This document shows positions 9,107-21,178 of a stretch of DNA of 64,000 nucleotides, in pieces (positions within the stretch are counted from its first letter, which is position 1; the number at the start of each line of letters is the position of its first letter). Under the pieces are notes generated by a model. It ran no database searches. It was not told where the DNA came from and saw only the letters and a program-made list of their open reading frames with translations. The position numbers were made by a program, and so were the translations under genes. This stretch comes from Guadua angustifolia (Eukaryota; Streptophyta; Magnoliopsida; Poales; Poaceae), in NCBI GenBank assembly GCA_036346375.1, contig CM070502.1, positions 21,242,924 through 21,306,923 of the forward strand. The letters are read 5' to 3'.

Positions 9107-12100
9107 TGTAACATCTCAATTTTTGAAATTCTATTTAGTTAATTGGGGTTTACTGCTAATTGAGTGATTTGTGAATTTTCTGGGTTTATTTTCATTTTCC
9201 GAGATTTATTGGAATTATTTTAAATTAAGTATATTAAGCCTTTTGCTAAAAACTAATTATAAATGGATAATCCTAAAATAAAGTTTTATCAAAAATATTT
9301 TATTTGAGTCAAGAATGTCACAAAGTATTTATGAGAATTTTCTTGGATTTTTCCGATATTTTTAGTGCCTAAAATAAACCGGATTATTTTCTAGGATTAT
9401 TTTAAAAGAAAAACTTTCCGCAAATAAAGAACAGTAATGGGCCTATTCCAATTCTTGCGCTGCCCAACCTTTGTCTTTGTCGGTAGAAGCCCACCTTGTA
9501 GAAGGATTTTCGTTAGCCGTCGGATTGAGATCGGGCCTTTAGGAATGGATCGTGTGCCCTAGGACTTCAAAGACTTCTCACCATTGGATGACGCTCACGA
9601 GCCAGATTTCCCCACGCCGCGATGAATCAGGCTGGTCCGTTGCACGCGTCGGGAAAGTGGTCATCATCTCGACTTGGCCGGAGCAGAGGCCGTGAGTCGC
9701 CATGGATTCTTCGCCGATTCGTGCTCACGCGGACATCGTGGGCTATAAATAGGAGCGCTTAGGTTGCGGTGGATGCGAGCAAGCAAAACCCTAGAGTAGC
9801 TAGGCCTATTGCATTGGGATTTCGCCAGTAATCTAAGGTGTTCATCGAAAGGCCGCCGAAGGGGAAATCGTCGATTCACCGCCGTTCTTGCAACAATGGA
9901 GCCGAGGTCGGTCGCGTCGTGATCGCCGTCGTGAGGGCATCTTGTGCGCTTCTTGGATTGGCCGGAAGATCGTCGGAGGGTCGCCGATCGAGGAGGACGG
10001 TCGCCGCTGCTTGACCATCGTCACCACCGCCTGTCTCGATTGAAATCGTAGCGCCACCGATCTCACCTTGCCAAGACGAGTCCGAAGGTACCGCTCTTCG
10101 TCGCCGGGCGATGACCCTAGGGCGCCGCGCCACCGTGAGCGAGGTGGTTCGGTCGGATGATTGCCACGTGTCGGACACGTGTGCATTAGGGCCGAGGTGT
10201 AAACTATGCGTGGCGCGTCATCGCCGAGCCATCTACCGAAGTTAATTTCTTTGGCGAGTCGTCGTGGGCCCCCTGACGTCGATGGGTGGAAGCCATGGTG
10301 GACCTAGCCTATGGACCAAGGCCAGTGTAAACCGCATTGGTCCGATTCAAGTCGACGCAATAATCGTAATTTCGTTTACAAAATAATTCGGGATATTGTT
10401 GATTTTCTAATTTTTCTGATTTTCGTGATATTTGAATTTTCCGAGGGCTCGCTTCTCCTCATACTTAACTCCGATTGAGGTGATTCAAATTTCTAAAAAT
10501 TTGTAAAATTGAGATCTATCTAATGGTGAATTTTATTTGATTTTTTTTAGAATTTGTTTGCTCTTTGTTTTTGTGTTTATTTGGCATTCTCTTTCGTTTC
10601 GCGTAGACGTTAAACTGTACGACGCATCCGGAGAAGATTCATCGACCCAAGACCAAGGTCCAGAGAAGAATAAGGGCTTTCTTAAGGCAAGTTGTGCTTT
10701 GACCATATTGATCCCATGTTTTAAAATTATTTCGTTTGAAATTATTGCATGCTAGTTTGAAATAAACTGATTTCAATTAATCTGGGATTAGATAATCAAT
10801 CTACTTGTTATTGCCACCTTGTCTCTATTATTTGTATGCCATGATTCATTTGTCACCCTAGATTGTGGGTTAATAGTTGGACATTAATAATTTGCCAACA
10901 TGGGTTAATTAGACCGTATGTAGTGTGCTTAGCCACCTACGTAGATTTGTCATGATTTTGGAAAAATTAAAGTTAATATTGACTTAATGAGATATGGGCG
11001 TGTTTCGAGAATGTGACATGTGTTATTGAGTTGATGATAGCACGTGGTGCAAGGTAAAGGACTGGGGTGGGAAAGTGATTTAGACCGAGGCAAGTGGCAA
11101 GATTGTTTCGGTGGGCCAAGAGTGGCAATTGGGCGGTCGATTTGGTATTATGACATGTTGATGTGATGAACTTTTGATTAGTCTTGCCTCGGTCAACTAA
11201 GGACTTAACCTTGCGAGCCTTTGACCTGAGTCTTTCATACAACCACAAGTTCCGAATGGGACGGACCTAGTGAGTAAACTGTGAAATCTATTCTTTGGTA
11301 CTGTCGTGGTGGTGTGAGGCGAGAAGCGGAATGAGAACTCACATGGCGCAAGAGGGGGCCCCAGGTGTGGTAACAGTCCCTCGGTGTTGAAACCTTAGCG
11401 GCAAGATTGAGTTTAGATGAAACTTTGGAAAGGCTTTGTTATGATCGCTCATTCGTGATACTCTTGTATGGCGATTCACGGTGACGTGGTGAGTTGATTA
11501 TATCTTGTGGGTAAAGTGTATAACCTCTGCAGAGTGTAAAACTATTGAATAGCCGTGCTCACAGTATTGAGCATTGCTCGGGATTACTGATCAAGGGTTA
11601 GATTTTGATAAAGCCGAGGTTGGGAATGTGGATAATGTGATATGGAACTTGGTTAAGGATGAGAAATGCTTCACTTGAGAATGATTGCGAAATTTATTAT
11701 TGGTATTACTTGTTTTATCGCTTTTCTATCTATTTATGATTAATTGTGAATCTTTGCTTTATTGCAAAAGAACCATTGACCATTCCTTGGAATAAGCCAT
11801 GCATGTAGTAATAGAAGCGCATTACATGCATGACTTGTTGAGTACGGTTGTGTACTCACCCTTGCTTTAACAAAACATCACCGATTGAGGAGAAGTCTTT
11901 GTCTTGAAGAAGGAGAAGTTCGCAAGAAGGCGATTATCTAGAGTCGAACCTGTCGGATGCTGTGGTATATTGAAGGGGTTCACAACGTTCTTCGTTCATT
12001 CTTTGTTTACTTATTTGGAGTTGAAGCCGTCAAGGCCTCACATGTGTAAGGTTGACCTTAAGGTCATTCAATAGTTTATATTCTATAATTGTGTTACTTT

Positions 12101-12220
12101 TATTATTCCTTTGTGTATGATTGTGATATTCATCTATGTTGAGGCTGTGTGCACTAAGCGTGATCTGGACTAGTCACGAGAATACACAGAGGGTCCGGAT
12201 TTGCACATTCGGTCCCGACA
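9107..12220 (+). repeat. RE-B left (5') LTR
   Basis: 3,114 bp, TG...CA ended. It contains a TATA-like TATAAATA at 9744-9751 followed by a GC-rich leader. It aligns end to end with 17353-20472. Differences are unevenly spread: long identical AT-rich stretches alternate with clustered short indels around C/G-rich words. Small reading frames inside it are not genes. Confidence 0.9.
9744..9751 (+). promoter_or_regulatory. TATA box of RE-B left LTR
   Basis: GGCTATAAATAGGAG sits mid-LTR upstream of a transcribed-leader-like region, and the same sequence is kept in the right LTR at 17997-18004. This is the expected layout of an LTR promoter; activity is not shown. Confidence 0.55.
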
Positions 12221-12224
12221 GAGG

Positions 12225-12237
12225 TGGTATCAGAGCC
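12225..12237 (+). other. RE-B primer-binding site
   Basis: TGGTATCAGAGCC begins 4 bases after the LTR end. It is complementary to the 3' end of plant initiator methionine tRNA, the usual primer of plant LTR retrotransposons. Confidence 0.85.
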
Positions 12238-13067
12238 ATACTGACTGTAGGTCTCAACCCTAGATAGTTGGTCGTCTCTATAGGTACTTCAAAATTATTT
12301 TCTAAAGTAAAAGACCCAACCTAGAAGAATAATGTGTTCTTGACTTATCTCATTCTTCTATTTCTATCCTTACTAAGAATTCTTTCTTATCCCTTGCTGC
12401 AATTTCTTTCTCTTACCTCTGCTGAATTGAGTTAAAATCTTACCTGAGTTATCTTGAGTAGAAAACGATATACCACACTTTAGGAGATGGCATCAAGTGC
12501 CTGCTACTACCATAATGATCATGACAGAATGAATCATCAAGCTCGTGGAAGAACGGATCAATGAAACGCATCAAGAGCTAGAAGACTCAAGTGCTTCAAG
12601 TAGTCAGTTGAGACTCATGTGTGGGAGTCGCGTTTCCTAAGATAGGAGTGTCGCCCATGTAGACGGTAGTTTTTTGTGTTTAGGTTGAATTGGTTCTTCT
12701 TGATTGCTGAATGTGCAGTATGTGTCGCAAAGCTTTTAGGCTTATATAAGCAACCATACCAAGTTATTAATATTGATTGCTTAAGTCATTGGGTTAAACC
12801 TATCTCCCCTGTGTTAGGATTCTTGCTTCTTACCTATATTATTTCCCTCTTTCCTAACCCCCTTTGAGGTAATCAAGTGGATGGTTCAGATCAGTGATAG
12901 CAATGGAGCCAGTGGAAGTGAAAATCAACCTAATGTCAGTAAAAGCATCTCGAACTGTTATTAGTGATCCCTGTACTAACTCAAGGTTATTAGAATTCAT
13001 AAAGACTCGTCCACCAACGTTTTAAAGAAATGTCTCACCTTTAGAAGCCGAGCATTGGCTCAAGACT

Positions 13068-13466
13068 ATGGAGAGAAACGCTACCTCTGCACCTTGTTCG
13101 AAATCTAGACATTGTTCTAGGAAATCTTGTCAACCAAACCATTTAGAAAATTATCGTGCATTATTTGTGGAGAAAAGGACATACCACGACAAGCATGCGA
13201 TCAATTGCTCGAGTTGCAAAGAAAGTCATCCAATTGGAAAATATCCTATGAGCGACATCACATGTTACCTTTGTGAAGGACAAGACCATTGCCCACCTCG
13301 GTGTCCCTTGGATCCGTTAATTCTTGCCTTGATCCGGCGTCAGCGGAAGAATCTCTGGGACTTTAGTTGCTCAAGAATCATCAATAAGAGAGGGAGAGTT
13401 AGTGCCCAAGATACGTCGCTTGGAGAATTAAAAATGCACCCTCCTAAACATGTCAACCCTAATTAG
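13068..13466 (+). pseudogene. RE-B gag remnant with zinc-knuckle motifs
   Basis: The frame has cysteine/histidine clusters, CSSCKESHPIGKYP then CYLCEGQDHCPPRC (CX2CX4HX4C), as in nucleic-acid-binding knuckles of gypsy Gag proteins. The surroundings (12238-14900) carry many stops, so most of gag and the protease are unreadable. It lies about 0.85 kb after the primer site, as expected for gag. Confidence 0.55.
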
Positions 13467-14939
13467 GAAACCAGTAAGAGGCTATCACCCACAATAGGTC
13501 CCTTGTATGGTAAAGAAGATCGTTTTACTAGGGGAGGTGTTGTGGATCAGGAAGTAATGAATCGCAAGAAAAGCGACATTAAGTGTTATAATCATATGAA
13601 AAGGCCATTATGCTAGTCAAAGTCCTTCGAGAGAACAAGTAATTCCTATAGCCATGGATATACTGGGAAGTTACCTCGATCCAATACATAACGCCAAGAG
13701 TGAGCGGTGAAATTGCGAGAGAAATTTGCCTAGAGAACCAATTGAAGAAAATGTGTCTAGGTAAAAGATAATCGTTCTAATCAATAAATGCTCAAGAAAG
13801 AAAGATCACCATAGACCTGCTATATCTACCATTAAGCCGAGCATTTTGTCAAGAATGCCCACAAAGGAAGCCATCGCGTTAGTTCAAAGTTAATTCCAAC
13901 TCTATCCTAATCAAAGCCCTAGCGACAATGCTAAATCTAAAAAAATCGAGTCATGAGCTTACTTAGTGCAATCTGGTAACCCTATTTGTAAAGTAAAGAG
14001 ATTAGTGATGAAGTTCATGTAAAGGTTCCTTGTCAAAAGAAATGAAGCAGGGAATGATTAATACATTGGTATACTGAGTATTGGAATGAAGAGCAATATA
14101 AAAAATGAATGAAAAATGATGATGATGAGTTAGATGTCAATCTAAGAGTAACTGGTGTTAAGGGTTTATCTGTAAATAATGCATGTGAAATAGTGGCTAG
14201 TTTAGTGGGACCCGACTGAGCTTGTTAACGGAGGATCTGTCATCATCAAGAAGTGCTTGGTAGTGCTAAATTTGACCGAGATGTTGAGAGTTCAATGCCC
14301 ATTGAGAGTAGAGTTCCAAGCAAATCATATTATGTTGGATATTTAGGTTATTCTTGAAATTAGTTAGATACTCAAATATAAGGTTATTTTGGTGAAGAGT
14401 ATATCAATTTAAAACCACGAAAAGAAGAAGAAGGAAAATTCAAGTGATGATAGTTCGTGTTAATGGCGATGGATAATGATGTGGAATTTGCCAAATAGAA
14501 GATGCACCAAATGTCGAAAATACTTTGATATAATTTCAAGAAATTGCACGGTATGCCGTTATATTGAAAGATCAAGTTTGTGGCGAATTAGTGTGTGGTA
14601 TAGCCCAATAGAGAAAAGACCATGTCAATGCCTACCAAGGAATTAGTGGGAAATGAAAAAGCATAACAAAAAGTTACTAGGAAGAGTTTTAAGAAGACTT
14701 AGTGCGTCACCATAGGACTTCTTGTTTATCAAAGAAGGAAAATGGAAGATTGGGAGAATGCACTGAATCGTACCTTAAATAAAAGATCAAAAATAAGTAT
14801 TCAATGTCGGGATCGACAACGTGTTTTGACAATTAAGAAAAGAGTTAGAATTTCTCTAGAATAAAATTTCGCTCCAGCCATCATCAATTGAGGAGTCATG
14901 TGAAAGATGTTTCTAGGATTGCGTTCTTCTGCGATATGA

Positions 14940-15240
14940 ACGATATGAGTTTTAGCTAAATCTCTGGATTAATCGATGCGCATACTCCAAGAATATGATG
15001 ATTAAGGTGTTTATGGATTACTTAGATAAATTCATGGTTGCCATATAGATGACATTATAGTATACCCTAAGGCGAGAGAAAACGTGCAAGACCTAGAAAT
15101 GAGTTTTTGCGAGACAATGGATCAAATGCGCTAAGTTCAACAAGTGTGACCCCTGGAAGAAAAAGGTCGAATTCCTTGGTCATATAAAGACTGCTAGAGG
15201 AGTTGATGTCAAATCAAGCACGGTAGGAGTGGGTTACATT
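14940..15240 (+). pseudogene. RE-B reverse transcriptase remnant
   Basis: Around 15009-15065 a split reading gives MDYLDKFMV followed, after a frameshift, by YIDDIIVY, the YxDD polymerase active-site box. Downstream CDPWKKKVEFLGHIKTARGV matches the segment that follows it in Ty3/gypsy RTs. Stops and frameshifts show it is dead. Confidence 0.7.
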
Positions 15241-16254
15241 GGAAGCAACCAAATTTCATTATTTAGAGTAGAAGTTCTTGGGATGGCAGGATATTCTTGC
15301 TGGTTCATAGGAGGTTTTTTTTTCGACAACCGCTAGACCTCTTATGCGATGGAGGAAGGAAAAGGTTGCATGGGCCTTGGTGCGAAAAAGAGTTTGGAAG
15401 TTGAAGAAGCGGGTAACATCAACACTGCGTTAGTATTACCGGTTGTTGGAGCTGTTTTGGTGTTGCTTCTAGACATAATCGAGATGTGGGTCGACACAAA
15501 ATGGCAAGGTTGATGCCTATGCAACGATGCAATTGAGACAGCATGAAGAGAAGTACCCTACGCATGACTTGGAGTTAGCTATCACAGCACGTGACTTAGA
15601 AATATGAAGTCATTATCTCATCAGAAAATAAATATGAATCATAAGAATATAAATCATATAATTACTCAGTCAGACTTTATTATGGAATGAAGAAAATGGC
15701 TGGAAATAATCAAAGATTCTAGTATCAGAATCCATAGGCATTCTATTAAGATCAATGTGGTAGTCGACGTTTGAGATATGAAATTGCGATGCAAAATGTT
15801 GATAATGAGCGGTTAGCAGGAGTTGTGCAAAGGACTTAAGAGGTTGAAACTAAAGGTCATTCCACAAGGTTTCATAATTGCGTTGGAAGTAAAACCAACA
15901 TTAGAGGATCAGGTCACAGAAAGTTCGAAGGGTAATGAAATATACATCACATCAAGGAAAGAAGAAGACTTAACCAAGAAACAAAAAGTGATTAGGATAT
16001 CATAAGGAGTTAAGGTCAAACCAGTGTGCCGGATAGGAAGATCTTAAGTAGATGATACTTAAGGAAGCCCATGGTTCTAAGTAATCGATTCATCCAGAAA
16101 GTGCCAGAATATATTACGGTCTAAAGGAAAAAGTTTTGATAGCCTAAGGAGAAGCGCGAAGCTATTGGATATGATACCCGATGTGATGAGTGTTAGAGAA
16201 TAATGGTAATGCAATAGAGACCTAAAAGTTTGTTGCAGCCATTAAAGATTCCTG

Positions 16255-16909
16255 AATGGAAATGGGAGGAGATTGGTATGGATTATATCACGGATTGCCC
16301 AGACTCAAAGAGGTTATGATTCCATATGGGTCATCATTGATCGGTTGACCAAAGTTGCTCACTTCATTCTAGTGAAGACAACTTATTCAGGGGATCAATT
16401 GGCGAAACTATACATGGCAAGAATTGTATGCTTACATGGTGTGCCTAAGAAAATCGTGTCGGATCGCGGGACCCGGTTTACCTCAAGATTTTAGGATAAA
16501 TTGCATGAAGCAATGATAACTCGCTTGAATTTCAATCAATTATCGCACGACATACCGATAGTCAAAAGAAAGAGTTAATCGGATTCTAGAAGGTATGTTT
16601 AAAGGTTGTGCGTTAGCTTACGCCACGTTTTGGGATAAAAGCTTGCTATATGCAGATTTTAGTTATAATAATAGTTATCAGGCTAGCTTGCAAATGTCGC
16701 CATTTGAAGCTTTATATGGTCGTGCCTGTCGTACCCCGTTGAATTGGAACGAGGCGGGGGAGCGTTCGGTATTTGGGCCGGAATTGCTTAGAGAGGTTGA
16801 AGAGCAAGTTGCCATGATCTGCGAAAGACTAGAGACAGCCCAGTCAAGGCAGAAGAGTTATGTCGATAATCGTTGTCATTTGAGTTTCGAGCCTAATGAT
16901 TTTGTGTAG
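16255..16909 (+). pseudogene. RE-B integrase remnant
   Basis: Two frames (16273-16494 and 16595-16909) carry SIWVIIDRLTKVAHFI, GVPKKIVSDRGTRFTSRF and NSYQASLQMSPFEALYGRAC, the standard gypsy integrase core with the first two acidic catalytic residues visible (D of VIIDRL, D of VSDRG). A stop separates the frames near 16492. A degraded C-terminal extension with GEVVYQLESP-like sequence follows to about 17040. Confidence 0.85.
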
Positions 16910-17340
16910 CTCAAAGTCACTCCCCTGAAAGGTATGAAAAGGTTTCAAGTCAAAGGAAAACTTACCACCTAGGTATGTTGGGCCAGTTAAGATCTGGAGT
17001 CACCAAGGAGAGGTTGTATATCAATTGGAGTCACCCTAGTCATTATCAGGAGTCCATGACATATTTTAGGTATCGCAGCCCAAGTAGTGCCTCAGAGTGC
17101 AATGAGCGAGCGTCGTTAGAAGCAATAGAGTTGCAAGAGGATTGACTTACAAAAAGCAGCTGAACAAAATTTTGGATGTGATGGAGCATAGAACTAGAAA
17201 CGAGTCTGTTCGCCTTTGGAGAGTTCAGTGGAGCAATTATTGAGAGAGCGAAGTAACATGAGCATGTGAAAAGGATCTGAATGAGAATACCCAAAACTAT
17301 TATCGAGTCAACCCTAAATCTAGGAATTCGAGATTCCGTT

Positions 17341-17352
17341 AAGGGGGAGGTT
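17341..17352 (+). other. RE-B polypurine tract
   Basis: AAGGGGGAGGTT lies immediately before the TG of the right LTR, the position where plus-strand DNA synthesis is primed. Confidence 0.75.
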
Positions 17353-20300
17353 TGTAACATCTCAATTTTGAAATTCTATTTAGGTAATTGGGGTTCTTCG
17401 CTAATTGAGTGATTTGTGAATTTTACGGGTTTATTTTCATTTTACGAGATTTATTGGAATTATTTTAAATTAAGTATATTAAGCCTTTTGCTAAAAACTA
17501 ATTATAAATGGATAATCCTAAAATAAAGTTTTATCAAAAATATTTTATTTGAGTCAAGAATGTCACAAAGTATTTATGAGAATTTTCTTGGATTTTTCAC
17601 GATATTTTTAGTGCCTAAAATAAACCGGATTATTTTCTAGGATTATTTTAAAAGAAAAACTTTCATAAATAAAGAACGAGAATGGGCCTATTCAACCATC
17701 TTGTCTGCCTAACCAACTGTCTTTGTCGGTAGAAGCCCACCTTGTAGAAGGATTTTCGTTAGCCGTCGGATTGAGATCGGACGCCTAGGAATGGATCGTG
17801 TGCCCTAGGACTTCAGCACTTCTCAGCCATTGGATGACGCTCACGAGCGAGATTTCCCCCGCGCGATGAATCTGCGTGCGTCTCTTTGTGCCACGCGTCG
17901 GGAAAGTGGTCATCATCTCCGACTTGGCTTCGGAGCAGAGGCCCGTAGCCGCCATGGATTCTTCGCCGATTCGTGCTCACGCGGGACATCGTAGGCTATA
18001 AATAGGAGCGCTTAGGTTGCGGTGGATGCGAGCAAGCAAAACCCTAGAGTAGCTAGGCCTATTGCATTGGGATTTCGCCGTAATCTAAGGTGTTCATCGG
18101 CTAGGCCGAAGGGGGAAATCGTCGATTCACCGCCGTTCTTGCAACAATGGAGCGAGATTTGGTCGCGTCGTGATCGCCGTCGTGAGGGCATCTTGTGCGC
18201 TTCTTGGATTGGCGGGAAGATCGTCGGAGGCTGCCGATCGAGGAGGACGAAGTCGCCGTCGTTTGACCATCGTCACCACCGCCGAAGGTTCGATTGGAAA
18301 TCGTAGCGTCACCGATCTCACCTTGCCAAGACGAGTCCGAAGTACCGCTCTTCGTCGCCGGCGATGACCCTAGGCGCGCGCCACCGTGGCGAGGTGGTTG
18401 ATCGGATGATTGCCGCGTGTCGGACACGTGTGCATTAGGGCCGAGTGTGTCGCGTGGTGGCGCTAACGTCATCGCCGAACCATCGGCCGAGTTAATTTCA
18501 GCGGCGGTGCGTCGTGGGCCCTGCGTCGATGGGTGGAAGCCATGGTGGACCTAGCCTATGGACCAAGGCCGGTGTAAACCGCATTGGTCCGATTCAAGTC
18601 TTGACGCAATAATCGTAATTTCGTTTACAAAAATAATTCGGGATATTGTTGATTTTCTAATTTTCTGATTTTCGGGATATTTGAATTTTCCGAGGGCTCG
18701 TTCTCCCTCATACGAACTCCGATTGAGGTGATTCAAATTTCTAAAAATTTGTAAAATTGAGATCTATCTAATGGTGAATTTTATTTGATTTTTTTTGAAT
18801 TTGTTTGCTCTTTGTTTTTGTGTTTATTTGGCATTCTCTTTCGTTTCGTAGAGCGTTAAAGCATGCACGCATCCGGAGAAGATTCATCGACCCAAGACCA
18901 AGGTCCAGAGAAGAATAAGGGCTTTCTTAAGGCAAGTTGTGCTTTGACCATATTGATCCCATGTTTTAAAATTATTTCGTTTGAAATTATTGCATGCTAG
19001 TTTGAAATAAAGCGATTTCAATTAATCAGGATTAGATAATCAATCTACTTGTTATTGCCACCTTGTCTCTATTATTTGTATGCCATGATTCATTTGTCAC
19101 CCTAGATTGTGGGTTAATAGTTGGACATTAATAATTTGCCAACATGGGTTAATTAGGCCAGTATGTAGTGTGCTTAGCCACCACGTAGATTTGTCATGAT
19201 TTTGGAAAAATTAAAGTTAATATTGACTTAATGAGATATGGAGCGTGTTTACGAGAATGTGACATGTGTTATTGAGTTGATGATAGCACGTGGTGCAAGG
19301 TAAAGGACTGGGGTGGGAAAGTGATTTAGGCGAGGCAAGTGGCAAGATTGTTCAGATTGGGCCAAGAGTGGCAATTAGGCGATCGCATTTGGTATTATGA
19401 CATGTTGATGTGATGAACTTTTGATTAGTCTTGCCTCGGTCAACTAAGGACTTAACCTTGCGAGCCTTTGACTGAGTCTTTCATACAACCACAAGTTAGG
19501 AATGGGACGGACCTAGGTGAGTAAACTGAAATCTATTCTTTGGTGCTTGTCGTGGTGGTGTGAGGCCGAGAAGCGGAATGAGAACTCACATGGCGCAAGA
19601 GGGGCCACAGGTGTAGTAACCAGTCCCTCCAAAGTGTTGAAACCTTAGCGAGCGATCTTGAGTTTAGATGAAACTTTGGAAAGGCTTTGTTATGATCGCT
19701 CATTCGCATACTCTTGTATGGCGATTCACGGTGACGTGGTGAGTTGATTATATCTTGTGGGTAAAGTGTATAACCTCTGCGAGTGTAAAAACTATTGAAT
19801 AGCCGTGCTCACGGTATTGAGCATTGCTCGGGATTCTGATCAAGGGTTAGATTTTGATAAAAGTGAGGTTGGGAATGTGGATAATGTGATATGGAACTTG
19901 GTTAAGGATGAGAAATGCTTCACTTGAGAATGATTGCGAAATTTATTATTGGTATTACTTGTTTCTTGCTTTTCTATCTATTTATGATTAATTGTGAATC
20001 TTTGCTTTATTGCAAAAGAACCATTGACCATTCCTTGGAATAAGCCATGCATGTAGTAATAGAAGCGCATTACATGCATGACTTATTGAGTACGGTTGTG
20101 TACTCACCCTTGCTTTAACAAAACATCACCGATTGAGGAGAAGTCTTTGTCTTGAAGAAGGAGAAGTTACTGCAAGAAGGCGATTATCTAGGAGTCGAAC
20201 CTGTCGGATGCTCGTGGTATATTGAAGGGTTCACCGAGCGTTCTTCGTTCATTCTTTGTTTACTTATTTGGAGTTGAAGCCGTCAAGGCCTCACATGTGT

Positions 20301-20472
20301 AAGGTTGACCTTAAGGTCATTCAATAGTTTATATTCTATAATTGTGTTACTTTTATTATTCCACTGTGTATGATTGTGATATTCATCTATGTTGAGACTG
20401 TGTGCACTAGCGTGATCCTGGACTAGTGCAGAATACACAGAGGGTCCGGATTTGCACATTCGGGTCCCGACA
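17353..20472 (+). repeat. RE-B right (3') LTR
   Basis: 3,120 bp matching the left LTR over its full length, ending GGGTCCCGACA before the GTTAG duplication. TATAAATA is at 17997-18004. Localised blocks near 17690-17720, 17870-17900 and 18220-18250 differ from the left LTR by compound small indels and substitutions. Confidence 0.9.
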
Positions 20473-21092
20473 GTTAGCATGTCCATACCCATATCCAGTT
20501 GCACCAGCACTGTAACCTCCTTGATTCACCCCTCCAATTCCCACATTTTGTGTCAACATTGGGTGCTGATAAATAGGTACTTGTGTATGATACCCTCCAG
20601 TACCTAGCTTCATTTGCTGATACAGATTAGGACCACCCATCACAGGACTGCTCTGTGTTTGTATGAACTGAGGTGAGAGCTGGACAAAATTTCCATTAGT
20701 ACCAATCCCTCCCTCGGCTCTGAGATTTGGCTAAGATACAATCTTAACAGCTGAAGTATATATGGGTATGCAGCCGCTGGGCCGAAACTGAGAGTCTAGA
20801 GGTATTTGAGAGTTCAAACTCATTTGTGAGGAGACAGGAGGTACCACCTGAGAATGGGAGATGAGATGCCCCACAGGTACCGTCTCTTCCAAAGTAGCTG
20901 CAGGATTCGTGGTCTCCTTGGAATCGCCCTTCTGTATTGATGAACTCAGCAAGAAAGCCTTCATTTCAGCCACATCCGACCGGAGCATCTCCAGGTCAGA
21001 TAATCGCTCTTTGATCTTCTCACTCTCACCCGATTACTCATCTCCAGTGAATCACCTACCACTTCTCCCGAAATAGGAATTCCAGACGACAT
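20473..21092 (-). pseudogene. RE-A gag N-terminal part
   Basis: The frame starts MSSGIPISGEVVGDSLEMSN at 21092, 72 bases after the primer site, and shifts near 21030. It continues with an acidic/hydroxyl-rich segment (SDVAEMKAFLLSSSIQKGDS) to a stop near 20733. A Gly/Tyr/Gln-rich stretch (MMGGPNLYQQM to ATGYGYGHAN, 20643-20478) then runs into the RE-B insertion and resumes at 9106 in the same style. Low-complexity Gly-Tyr repeats are unusual for gag and might be of host origin. Confidence 0.5.
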
Positions 21093-21163
21093 GATTTCCA
21101 ACAGATCGAGGGATTTTACAGGATCTTCCCAACCTCAGATCATTCCAAGCCGAGGAACGAGAT

Positions 21164-21176
21164 GCTCTGATACCAA
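21164..21176 (-). other. RE-A primer-binding site
   Basis: On the minus strand TTGGTATCAGAGC lies 2 bases after the LTR end (CCTGACA). It complements the 3' end of initiator methionine tRNA and fixes RE-A orientation as minus. Confidence 0.85.
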
Positions 21177-21178
21177 TT

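Larger units (their letters stand above)
9107..20472 (+). mobile_element. RE-B: Ty3/gypsy (Tekay-like) LTR retrotransposon nested in RE-A
   Basis: Two nearly identical LTRs of about 3.1 kb start TGTAACATCTCAATTTT and end GGTCCCGACA. The 5-bp duplication GTTAG is perfect (9102-9106 and 20473-20477). A primer site follows the left LTR and a purine tract precedes the right LTR. The 5.1-kb interior holds remnants of gag zinc fingers, reverse transcriptase and integrase in that order on the plus strand, each broken by stops and frameshifts, so it is non-autonomous now. Long LTRs, element order and integrase type suggest the Tekay/Del chromovirus group; that lineage is inferred. Confidence 0.9.

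Noticed and set aside
9664..10186. Arg-rich open frames in RE-B LTR (and 18022-18472)
   Set aside because: They are in the GC-rich leader of both LTRs, differ in frame between the two copies, and have no homology; they are chance frames.
9107..20472. Endogenous pararetrovirus or other virus
   Set aside because: The LTR pair, tRNA primer site, purine tract and gag-RT-integrase order identify a Ty3/gypsy retrotransposon; no viral movement or coat protein signatures were seen.
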